Source of the DNA: JAXGZG01 sp050952065
GTDB taxonomy: Bacteria; Bacillota; Sulfobacillia; Fermentithermobacillales; Fermentithermobacillaceae
DNA: 64,000 bases
Assembly (NCBI GenBank): GCA_050952065.1
Contig: JBMNKF010000009.1
Location: forward strand, 62,001-126,000
Direction of reading: 5' to 3'
Position numbers and translations under genes: made by a program. The notes beneath the pieces are model-generated. The model was not told the origin of the DNA. It saw only the letters and a list, made by a program, of their open reading frames with translations, and did not search any database. Shown here in pieces: positions 17,234 through 24,967 of the stretch; within the stretch, counting starts at the first letter, position 1; every line of letters starts with the position of its first letter.

Positions 17234-18720
17234 TTTTCCTTCACCACCCGGAGAGTGTTCAGACTCCTGTCTTCCGGTCCGGAGATCCCCCAGGCCAGTT
17301 TCTTGACAATCTCCAGGTAGTCAACCACTTCTTTGGATATGATTTCGCCCGGAAACACAATGGGTATGCCCGGCGGATAACATGTCACGACCTCGGCGCT
17401 TATGCAGCCCCTTGACTCGGCAAGCAGTACTCTTTCCCAAGGTCTCCTGGAAGCTTCCTTGGGGGCGAGGGCCATTACTGGTTGAACCGGGAGATTGGAT
17501 ATTGACTCTTGAGCCCGCAGAAGATCCCGGGAGATCTCTCCTTCGCGAACAGCCGACACCAGTGCCTTGAGCCCATCAAGAAGTCTGTCCACGTGCGTGG
17601 CTGTGTTGCCAAAACTGACGATAACCAGGATGTTGTATAGATCAGAGAGCTCGACCTGGATGTTGGCTTGATTTCTCAGGAATGCCTCAGCTTGGTAGCC
17701 TGTGATGCCAAGGTCCCGCACAGTGATGGTCACCTTGGTGGGGTCAAGCGAATCAACTCCCGGCTTCTCTGTGATGTCTTCTCCGAAGCAGTATAGGCCA
17801 GGTATCTTGCTGATAGATTCTCTTAGAGTCCCTGCCAGGTTGATGGCTCGATCCAGGAGTTCATATCCCTTTAGAGCCATCTGCCGTCTCGCGGCGTCCA
17901 AGGACGCCAGAAGCAGGTAAGATGGGCTGGTCGTTGCAAGATACTGGTAGAAGGCTTTAAGCCGAGATCTATCTATCCGGTCGCCTTTCACGTGAAGCAT
18001 AGAAGCCTGGGTAAATGCGCTGATCAACTTGTGCGCTCCTTGGGCTACGGCATCGGCGCCTGAATCCAGGGCGGGTTTGGGCAAGTCCGGGTGAAACCTG
18101 AGATGAGGGCCGTGGGCTTCATCCACTAAGAGGACCATGTTGCGGCTGTGTAGAGCTTCCGCTATGTGGGTCAGATCCGTATATGTCCCGTAATAGGTCG
18201 GGTTCACCAGAAGGGCTCCTTTGGCTTGAGGGTTAGACTCGACGCATTGCATTATGGACAATGGGTCTACTCCCAGGGAAAGCCCCAGGTACGGATCGTA
18301 TGTGACCGGAACGAAGTGTGGTTTGGCTCCTGACAGCACAATGGCGCCCAGAACAGACTTGTGTATATTCCGGGGGATGATGAGCACATCTCCATCGTCG
18401 ATAGCAGAGAGGACCATGGTATGAATGGCGCCAGAAGTGCCGTTAACTGAGAAAAATGTCCGGTCCGCCCCGAAAGCTTGGGCGGCCAGGGACTGAGCCT
18501 CCTCTATACAACCACAGGGCTCGTGAAGATCGTCAAGGCCAGGGACGCCGGTGACGTCGTTGGCGTACGCCTTCAGGCCCAAGAATGAGACGGCGGCCGG
18601 ATCGGCTCCAGTTCCGCCACGGTGCCCCGGCATATGAAAACGCGTAACCTTCCTGTACGTGGTCAACGCTTCTACGATCGGGGCACGGTTTTGAGCGTTT
18701 CTCTGGACGAAAGTGTTCAC
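17230..18720 (-). CDS. Orn/Lys/Arg decarboxylase (fold I, PLP), YaaO-like
   Basis: PLP enzyme of the short bacterial Orn/Lys/Arg decarboxylase group, making a polyamine or cadaverine precursor. HMPGHRGG lies at residues 29-36, FSVNGTSGAIH near 90, Asp200 and His203 in VDEAHGPHLRF contact the cofactor, and Lys231 in QGAHKLISAF is the Schiff-base lysine. The C-terminal small domain is complete, giving 496 residues. Arginine versus lysine specificity cannot be read from sequence. First gene of the operon with the amidase and the F420-ligase-like gene. Confidence 0.9.
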   Translation of the reverse strand: MNTFVQRNAQNRAPIVEALTTYRKVTRFHMPGHRGGTGADPAAVSFLGLKAYANDVTGVPGLDDLHEPCGCIEEAQSLAAQAFGADRTFFSVNGTSGAIHTMVLSAIDDGDVLIIPRNIHKSVLGAIVLSGAKPHFVPVTYDPYLGLSLGVDPLSIMQCVESNPQAKGALLVNPTYYGTYTDLTHIAEALHSRNMVLLVDEAHGPHLRFHPDLPKPALDSGADAVAQGAHKLISAFTQASMLHVKGDRIDRSRLKAFYQYLATTSPSYLLLASLDAARRQMALKGYELLDRAINLAGTLRESISKIPGLYCFGEDITEKPGVDSLDPTKVTITVRDLGITGYQAEAFLRNQANIQVELSDLYNILVIVSFGNTATHVDRLLDGLKALVSAVREGEISRDLLRAQESISNLPVQPVMALAPKEASRRPWERVLLAESRGCISAEVVTCYPPGIPIVFPGEIISKEVVDYLEIVKKLAWGISGPEDRSLNTLRVVKEK

Positions 18721-18790
18721 TTACCGAAAGACCTCCCGCATTTTGCCTGACGACCATTAGTCTATTCGAAAGTCGCCTGAGGCGCCCCTC

Positions 18791-20512
18791 TTAGGCGCGC
18801 TCCCTGCGGGCGATTGCGGCTAAGGTAGACGCCTCCAGTTCGTCAACAATGTATAGAGCCCCTTTGGCGGCCGCTACCATTTGTCTTAGGAAGCTTTGGT
18901 TGGGTTCCAGGCCTATGCACCCTAACCGGATGCCTCTTCTGTCAAGGCTCCGGGCGGCTTCCACCGCGTCGTCAGTGGGGGACATGGAGCGAGATGGCAC
19001 AGTTGGTATTCCGTCGGTGACGCACAGTACGATGGGTTTTCTGGCACATCTGTAGGAGAGTTCCAGCGCTCTTTCGAGGCCTTTGGCCAGAGGCGTCAGT
19101 CCCATGGCTTGGATATTCTTGAGGCCTTCTTCCAGCTTTCGGGGGTTCTTCGTAAAGTCGCAGACGGTTCTGACTTCCGAATCTTGAAAGATCACCACCG
19201 AGACTTTATCCTTGCCCGTTACCACCAGGTGGCGTGCCAATTCCTTGGCTGCCGCGATGCGCCTTCCAGCCATGGACGCTGACGCATCCATGAGTAGGAT
19301 GACCGGCACTTGCGACTTTGTTCTCACGTACGAATAGCGCAAGTCCTCGGGACAAAAGGGGCCTGGGGCACCTAGGGTCCTAACGCTGTGGACGATAACG
19401 CTCTCAGGAAGCGAGACCTCCGAAGCGTGTTCGCCAGGTTGTTTTGGTCCGGTAACGCATCTGCCGCGGCTTTGTCCCGCCTCCGTTTTCTTGCCTCTTC
19501 TTTGGCCAGACGGGATGTTTCGGGATGGAAGAGCCCACAGTAGCCTGCGCAAGTACGCCTCGATCTCGTGGCTGTGCTCTCGGAGAAAGGCCAATGCCAA
19601 GCCACCTTCTTCTGTAAGCGTGTACTTCTGGCCGTCAAAACGCGCCAACCGAGACCGCGTGAGCCCCTGACGGATTTCGTCGGAACTCTTGTCGGTATCG
19701 GGCTTTAGTCTCGAGAACTCTCCTGCCCGAAGCCCTTTTGCGAGTGCCTCCAAGATGCGCAGAGTGTCCGCCGCCGAACCTACATCGCGGGCCGCCTGCC
19801 TGGCCAAAGCTTCTTTCCTGTAGACCGACGCTTCTTTGCATGAATTGGGTAGGGTTCTCAGGAGCGAATCCGAAGTCGCTTTGTAGTCGCTGATGTCCGC
19901 CGGACTCCCACCCTGGGATACTCTGACTTTGCGGATTTTCCGAAGTTGGAGCCCCTCGTTTTCGATGGCCGCCTCTACCGACGCAATAATGGTGAATATG
20001 GACGCCACCATTTCGGGTGTGTTGAGCGCCGAGAGGTGCACATGGGTAAGATGTGCCTGTCTGACTCCCTTTTCTTGCCCATAGCAAAGGTCACCGTCGA
20101 GCCTTCCTCCCCCGCCACCCGTTTGTATGTCGACGTAAGGGAAAAGGGTTTCCAGGGATGAGAGGCAGAAAGGAGCTAGGCGCGAGAGATCTGAGTAAGT
20201 ATCAAACCGCAACCCCGAAAGGCCGGATATTAGGGCTCTTGCCACCGATTTCGGGTTGATCTCGCCGGGCGAATGGAAAACATCTATGTGGATCACTTCG
20301 CCCTTCTTTGCCCGGTTATAGAAAACCTGTCCGGCATCGCTGTGGCAAAGTGCAACGACATCCTGGGGAATTGCCGCATCCTGCATATGTACCTTGGTTG
20401 AGACAACGGAAGTCTCGCCTACCCGCGCTGCAAGACCATCAGACAGGATCCGAGAGAGACGGGACAAAGCGCTTCTTTGTCTCAAAGTAGAACCATGAGG
20501 GAAGACGGTCAT
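18791..20512 (-). CDS. VWA-domain protein, ChlD/CoxE-like partner of AAA ATPase
   Basis: 573 residues. The C-terminal third is a von Willebrand A domain with a complete MIDAS start (VILLMDASASM; Asp409, Ser411, Ser413), a TPLAKGLERAL threonine loop and LCVTDGIPT. The N-terminal two thirds are not recognised; a Gly-rich stretch (TGGGGGRLDG) and a polar hinge (about 330-370) are visible. ATG 20512 overlaps the TGA of the upstream ATPase gene (ATGA); the upstream ATG 20560 lacks a ribosome-binding site. Such VWA proteins pair with MoxR/Mg-chelatase-like ATPases to remodel or metallate a client protein. The client here is unknown. Confidence 0.85.
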   Translation of the reverse strand: MTVFPHGSTLRQRSALSRLSRILSDGLAARVGETSVVSTKVHMQDAAIPQDVVALCHSDAGQVFYNRAKKGEVIHIDVFHSPGEINPKSVARALISGLSGLRFDTYSDLSRLAPFCLSSLETLFPYVDIQTGGGGGRLDGDLCYGQEKGVRQAHLTHVHLSALNTPEMVASIFTIIASVEAAIENEGLQLRKIRKVRVSQGGSPADISDYKATSDSLLRTLPNSCKEASVYRKEALARQAARDVGSAADTLRILEALAKGLRAGEFSRLKPDTDKSSDEIRQGLTRSRLARFDGQKYTLTEEGGLALAFLREHSHEIEAYLRRLLWALPSRNIPSGQRRGKKTEAGQSRGRCVTGPKQPGEHASEVSLPESVIVHSVRTLGAPGPFCPEDLRYSYVRTKSQVPVILLMDASASMAGRRIAAAKELARHLVVTGKDKVSVVIFQDSEVRTVCDFTKNPRKLEEGLKNIQAMGLTPLAKGLERALELSYRCARKPIVLCVTDGIPTVPSRSMSPTDDAVEAARSLDRRGIRLGCIGLEPNQSFLRQMVAAAKGALYIVDELEASTLAAIARRERA

Positions 20513-22008
20513 GGATATGTCCTGTTCTTCACGTCGGGAGGCATGACGAGCTCTTCCCATGACAAGAGGCTGATTCGCCTGGCCGGATCCGGCGGGGATG
20601 ATGGAGGCAGGGAGGCCGGATCCGGCAGTTTCTGGGTCGGACCTGCCTGGGAGCGCGTTAGTCTGCCATCAGTCTGTGTTCTATGGCCTGTTGCCTGGTC
20701 AGTTGGCCGAACGCTTTCCGCCGTCTTTCCTGATTGCCTTGAGAGGAGCCTCCGAAACCATGTGACCTTGACATTGTCTTGGGCTTCGTGCAGTTCTCGC
20801 CATGGCGCCTCTTTTGCAGACGATTGTTCTAAACGGTCTTCTTGTCCGTCATCTGATGAGGGAGGAGTGACACAATCGTCCTGGACGGGGGTCTGTACTT
20901 GAGGCCCGGCAGCTTTTCGAATCTCTAAGTCCTTCAGTATTTCCGAGAGCGTGCCGGGTTCTACGCGATGACGCAGAACCAAAGGTATGACTGTAAGGAC
21001 TTCGTCGAACGTGACTTCGTCTTTCTCCCTTATGCAGGCCAGTAGTCTAGAAGTCAATTCAAGGGCTTCGATGGCTCGCAAACTCTCAACATTCCGCTGT
21101 ACGTAAAGCTGAGCCATGTACTTGAGAAGCGCAGCCGGGACCACGATGGAAGAGAAGAGTCTTGCTTTCTGGTGGATCGTCTCAAGAAACCGTGCGGCAT
21201 AGTCCTGAGTCTTCTCTGCGTGCTGGGTATCTAGGTCATCCATTGCGTAAACGGTACCCAAGAGCGTGTTGCTTTTCGCTGCCAGGAGTCTTTCCACAAT
21301 TGCAGCGTCGCCTGGCCTTTGAACGGGTACCACGAGATCGAAACGGTCGGCCAGCTGCTTTCGGATGTCCTCGAGGGGGCCCGGGTCTTCGTCGGGATTG
21401 GATGCAGCCCAGACCGACGCTCGAACTTCTAGCTCCCATGGTGGGAGTCCGACCTCCTCTATTTTGACGCGGCCGGGCTTGGTTCCCATAACCGACAGAA
21501 GCACGTCAGTGATTTCGGGGGCTGTCTCCGCCAGACGATTGACTTCGTCTACGAACAGAATGCCCCTGTGTGCCATGGGGATCGCTCCTGGGAGCAACGC
21601 AGCGGCCGGATTCTCCCGATTCGTCAAGCGACCAAGGTCGATGCTTCCCAGAATGGTTCCCAGCTTGGCGCCGTGGCCGATTTCCACAAAGGGCATAGGA
21701 GAGGTCTCCGTTTGTAGGTTTTGTCGGGAGTCCGCCCTTCCGTTGGAGCCAGGATCGAGCACCCCGTTCAGGCTATGGACCGGGCAATGGGGGTGGTGCG
21801 GGTCACACTGATAGTGGCATCCCCGCACCCGTTCTATAGACGGCATGATCCTTCGGGCCCACCGCATCACAGTTGTCTTACCTGTACCTCGGAGCCCCTC
21901 AGCATGAACGTGGAGTGGAATGCCGATCAGTGTTGACAGCACTGACATTTCTACTGCCAAGAACAGACTGTCGTTTCCTTGGTGCCGGATGGGTGCGCTT
22001 CTCGACAT
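20509..22008 (-). CDS. MoxR/Mg-chelatase-like AAA ATPase with Cys/His insertion
   Basis: AAA+ ATPase of the ChlI/MoxR clade. Walker A is GLRGTGKTT (residues 38-46), Walker B GILFVDEVNRL, sensor-1 WAASNPDED, and an arginine-finger region near RFDLVVPV. Directly after Walker A is a short Cys/His cluster (Cys64, Cys68, His71, His72, His74, Cys75, His78; CHYQCDPHHPHCPVH) that could bind zinc or another metal. The last 110 residues are polar and low-complexity. ATG 22008 follows GGGAGG by 8 bases. It forms a coupled pair with the VWA gene. Not a chlorophyll enzyme in this setting; role unknown. Confidence 0.88.
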   Translation of the reverse strand: MSRSAPIRHQGNDSLFLAVEMSVLSTLIGIPLHVHAEGLRGTGKTTVMRWARRIMPSIERVRGCHYQCDPHHPHCPVHSLNGVLDPGSNGRADSRQNLQTETSPMPFVEIGHGAKLGTILGSIDLGRLTNRENPAAALLPGAIPMAHRGILFVDEVNRLAETAPEITDVLLSVMGTKPGRVKIEEVGLPPWELEVRASVWAASNPDEDPGPLEDIRKQLADRFDLVVPVQRPGDAAIVERLLAAKSNTLLGTVYAMDDLDTQHAEKTQDYAARFLETIHQKARLFSSIVVPAALLKYMAQLYVQRNVESLRAIEALELTSRLLACIREKDEVTFDEVLTVIPLVLRHRVEPGTLSEILKDLEIRKAAGPQVQTPVQDDCVTPPSSDDGQEDRLEQSSAKEAPWRELHEAQDNVKVTWFRRLLSRQSGKTAESVRPTDQATGHRTQTDGRLTRSQAGPTQKLPDPASLPPSSPPDPARRISLLSWEELVMPPDVKNRTYP

Positions 22009-22117
22009 AATCAAAACCTCCCCTGAAGTATTGTTCCCTTGAGGCGGGAGGTCTTGCCTACCCAACTAAGGACGGAGGCTGGAAAATCGCGGCACTGCAG
22101 TCAAGTCATTCTGCCTT

Positions 22118-22891
22118 TTAGTCATGCTCGGGAATATGCCCGCAGACCGGACATTTCGCCGATTTTGCCATCGAAACCAATCGAAAATCCGCCCGAAGGT
22201 GGTTAAAGAGTAACATGCGTCCCACTAAAGGCTCTCCAATTCCCAATAGGAGTTTCAGGACTTCTCCTGCCTGAACGGAACCAGCTATTCCTGCAGTAGA
22301 GCCCAAGACGCCTAGCGGGTAAGTCGCGGTGGCCTTCTTCATCATGCTGCTGTTACGGATGCTTCGATCTTGTGGAAACAAGCAATTATAGCAGGGGCCT
22401 TGGCCCGCCTTGATCACGGTGACCATTCCCGTGAACCCCATTATTCCTGCCTCTACCATGGGTATTCCCGCACGGACACAGGCTTCGTTGAGTATGTAGC
22501 GCGTCTCCAGGTTGTCCAAACAGGAAGCTACAACATCAAAGCCAGATATGAGGTTGGGCGCGTTGTTCCGGTCAATGTGAGTTACCAAGGGTTCTATGTG
22601 AATACCCGGGTTTGCACGATGGAGTCTAGATGCAAGAACTGTTGCTTTCTCATTCCCAATGTCGGCTGTGCTGTACATTATTTGGCGTGTTAGATTGGAT
22701 AGAGATACCACATCGCTATCGACTATGCACAAGTGGCCAACTCCCATGCCTGCCAGGTATGATGCGCAAGGGGTTCCAAGACCGCCTGCGCCGGCAACCA
22801 GTACCTTCATGCGGGCCAAACGAGCCTGTCCTTCTGGACCGATATCAGGGATCGCTGTCTGTCTCGAATAACGCTCCACATCACAGTCCAT
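22118..22891 (-). CDS. ThiF/MoeB/HesA-family E1-like adenylyltransferase
   Basis: Activates the C terminus of a small sulfur-carrier protein by adenylation. VLVAGAGGLGTPCASYLAG is the nucleotide-binding loop, followed by DSDVVSLSNLTRQ, a VASCLDNLETR stretch and two CxxC zinc knuckles (CYNC, CPVC). The first CxxC lies in GPCYNCLFP. The preferred ATG 22891 has GGAGGT 11 bases upstream and gives 257 residues. The 50 extra upstream residues possible from 23041 are encoded by repeat-like DNA and look non-coding. No ThiS/MoaD gene is adjacent. Confidence 0.88.
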   Translation of the reverse strand: MDCDVERYSRQTAIPDIGPEGQARLARMKVLVAGAGGLGTPCASYLAGMGVGHLCIVDSDVVSLSNLTRQIMYSTADIGNEKATVLASRLHRANPGIHIEPLVTHIDRNNAPNLISGFDVVASCLDNLETRYILNEACVRAGIPMVEAGIMGFTGMVTVIKAGQGPCYNCLFPQDRSIRNSSMMKKATATYPLGVLGSTAGIAGSVQAGEVLKLLLGIGEPLVGRMLLFNHLRADFRLVSMAKSAKCPVCGHIPEHD

Positions 22892-23499
22892 ATGCCTCTG
22901 GGACCTCCTTCCACATCCGAACACCCGCCATAGCCATCCACCAGCCAGATTCATCCACCGGCCAAAGCCAAAGCTATCCGCCAGCCAAATCCAGCCGACA
23001 GCCACATTTGCCAGGCTATATTCGCCTGAGGGTACATTCACTTTGCAAACCTACTATACCCTTTCGAGTTTCCTTCCGCTTTCCCTTTGATGACTCAAAG
23101 AGATTCCTGACTATGAGGTATTGACGGGTTTTTGACGGTTCTTGACGGACTTTTGGGCATGCTTGGTCTCCAAAGTCGGCTGCCGAAGTCTTACGCCTTG
23201 AGCGGGCACTGTCCTAGAGACTCAGCCAGGATTGGCACTCTTTGCGCCGAACTGGTACCCTGGACTAGCGGACATCGTAGTGGATACATTTGGAGAGCTG
23301 GAGAGCCATTGCAGAAGCGTTATCGGATACTCTTGCAGAAACATTAGCCTAGATTTAACAGATTGGCCGAAACCTTGCGGAAACTTTTCGAAGATGTAGT
23401 AACCTTTACAGAGACGGTAGCACGCTAGCGGAGAATTCAAGACTCTAGCACGTATTTCGTCAGAAACCCCAAGGTTGTGCTTCGAAGGAGGGTGTGCCT
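22892..23499. other. Non-coding gap with short direct repeats
   Basis: About 600 bases between the divergent E1-like and alcohol dehydrogenase genes with no convincing gene. At 22925-23010 an ATCCACCAGCCA-like unit recurs imperfectly four to five times (ATCCACCAGCC, ATCCACCGGCC, ATCCGCCAGCC, ATCCAGCCGAC). At 23118-23155 TTGACGG occurs three times at 10-15-base spacing. Further on, TGCAGAAGCG, TGCAGAAACA and TGCGGAAACT form loose repeats. These may be regulatory or simply low-complexity. Confidence 0.45.
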
Positions 23500-24534
23500 A
23501 TGAAAGCGGCGTTCTTGGAGGGCCCGGGAAAGATCTCGGTGCGCACAGTGCCTGACCCTAAGTGTCCGCCTGGAGGGCTTCTCACCAAGGTAGAAGGTTG
23601 CGCCATTTGCGGGAGCGATCTGAGGTCTTGGGAGTCTGGTACTCGCCACGTGGGCGAGATAATCGGACACGAGACCGTGGCCACCGTGATAGAGGTTGGG
23701 GAGGGAGTCACAGACTTCAAACCCGGCGACAGGATTACTGATGTCCCTGCGACTTGCGGTGTTTGCGAGTTCTGCCGAAGAGGTATCCAGAACCTTTGCC
23801 GGCACCGGGGCCGAATTGATGGGCCGACGCAGGGAGGCTTCGCTGAACTGCGTCCGTTGGGCCGTGCCGTCCTTTCCGGCGGTTTCGTTCTGAGGGTCCC
23901 CAATGACTTGTCCCTTGAAGCGGCAGTCACTATTGAGCCTCTCGCCTGCGTTTTGAACGGCCACGAAAAAATGGATATTTGGTTTGATACCTCTGTTGCC
24001 ATAATCGGTGCAGGTCCAATCGGAGCCATGCATGCAGCGGTGGCTAGATTGAGAGGTGCCAGAAAGATCGTTGTTGTGGATCTCTTGGAGAAAAGACTCC
24101 AGATGGCTCTGCCTTTTGGCGCCGATCACCTTGTTGACTCTAGTGTGAATGATCCTGTAAAGGCGGTTCTAGACCTGACCGAAGGTCGAGGCGTTGACCT
24201 AGTAATCGTAGCGTGTGTGTCCGCGAGTGCCCAGAAGCAGGCGTTGCAGATGGCTGCCAGAAACGGACAGGTCCTTCTATTTGCTGGACTTCCCGCGGAG
24301 GCATCTGAGGTTACTCTGGACACCAACCTCATTCACTACAACGAAATCACGGTTGTAGGCGCTAGGAGTTCAGTGCAAAGGCAATGGGAGTTGGCCTTGG
24401 AACTAATCAAAGGCGGCAAGATCGATGCATCCAAGATTGTCACCCATTATGTCGGTCTGGACGAAATCGAGGATGGATTCCGTCTAGCTAGGTCTGGCGA
24501 CGCGATGAAAGTGGCTGTGGTACCGGGTCTTTAA
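23500..24534 (+). CDS. Zinc-dependent medium-chain alcohol/polyol dehydrogenase
   Basis: Member of the MDR (sorbitol/threonine dehydrogenase-like) family. The GroES-like N-terminal domain carries the catalytic-zinc Cys (GCAICGSDLRSW), GHETVATV and the structural-zinc cluster (CGVCEFCRRGIQNLC, four cysteines). The Rossmann domain has AIIGAGPIGAMHA. Residues after strand 2 (VVVDLLEKR) end in an acidic residue, suggesting NAD rather than NADP. 345 residues. ATG 23500 follows GGAGGG; the in-frame GTG 23494 is also possible. Substrate not predictable; monocistronic. Confidence 0.9.
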   Translation: MKAAFLEGPGKISVRTVPDPKCPPGGLLTKVEGCAICGSDLRSWESGTRHVGEIIGHETVATVIEVGEGVTDFKPGDRITDVPATCGVCEFCRRGIQNLCRHRGRIDGPTQGGFAELRPLGRAVLSGGFVLRVPNDLSLEAAVTIEPLACVLNGHEKMDIWFDTSVAIIGAGPIGAMHAAVARLRGARKIVVVDLLEKRLQMALPFGADHLVDSSVNDPVKAVLDLTEGRGVDLVIVACVSASAQKQALQMAARNGQVLLFAGLPAEASEVTLDTNLIHYNEITVVGARSSVQRQWELALELIKGGKIDASKIVTHYVGLDEIEDGFRLARSGDAMKVAVVPGL

Positions 24535-24605
24535 TAGGGTGGGGACACGCATACTCTATACCGACCAGAGAACTTCAGAGATCTGGCGGAAGGAGAGTAT
24601 ACCAG

Positions 24606-24833
24606 GTGCCCGAGCTTACATACCGTGGAACCGTTGAGGGTCTCCGCCGATACGTCCTCCCACAACTACGAAGGGCCGGCATGAGAGGGTGGACTCTCAA
24701 GAAGGATTTGGACAGGATTAGGAGGGCGTTGGCCAAGTCCTCGCAGAGCGAAGACATGGGTTCTGGCAGGATGTTTGAGGGTTTGCTCCAGGGTTTGTGT
24801 TTGACGGAAGAGGAAGACCCCTGTGACCTATGA
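24606..24833 (+). CDS. Small basic protein, unknown
   Basis: 75 residues starting at GTG 24606, 10-12 bases after GGAAGGAG, a good ribosome-binding site. The middle is a basic amphipathic helix (LRRAGMRGWTLKKDLDRIRR) and the end is acidic (EEEDPCD). No family recognised. It lies 72 bases after the dehydrogenase stop and may share its transcript. A CGACGG-loop-CCGTCG hairpin lies about 65 bases downstream. Confidence 0.5.
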   Translation: MPELTYRGTVEGLRRYVLPQLRRAGMRGWTLKKDLDRIRRALAKSSQSEDMGSGRMFEGLLQGLCLTEEEDPCDL

Positions 24834-24967
24834 CGTGCGATGATTGAACCGATGTAATGCCGTCTGTTGGAGTAGGCATCCCAAACAAGACGACGACGGA
24901 CTGTGCCGTCGCCGCCTTCAGTATGCTTAACCCTTAGATTAACAGCCAGATTGACAGAATGGGGGTT

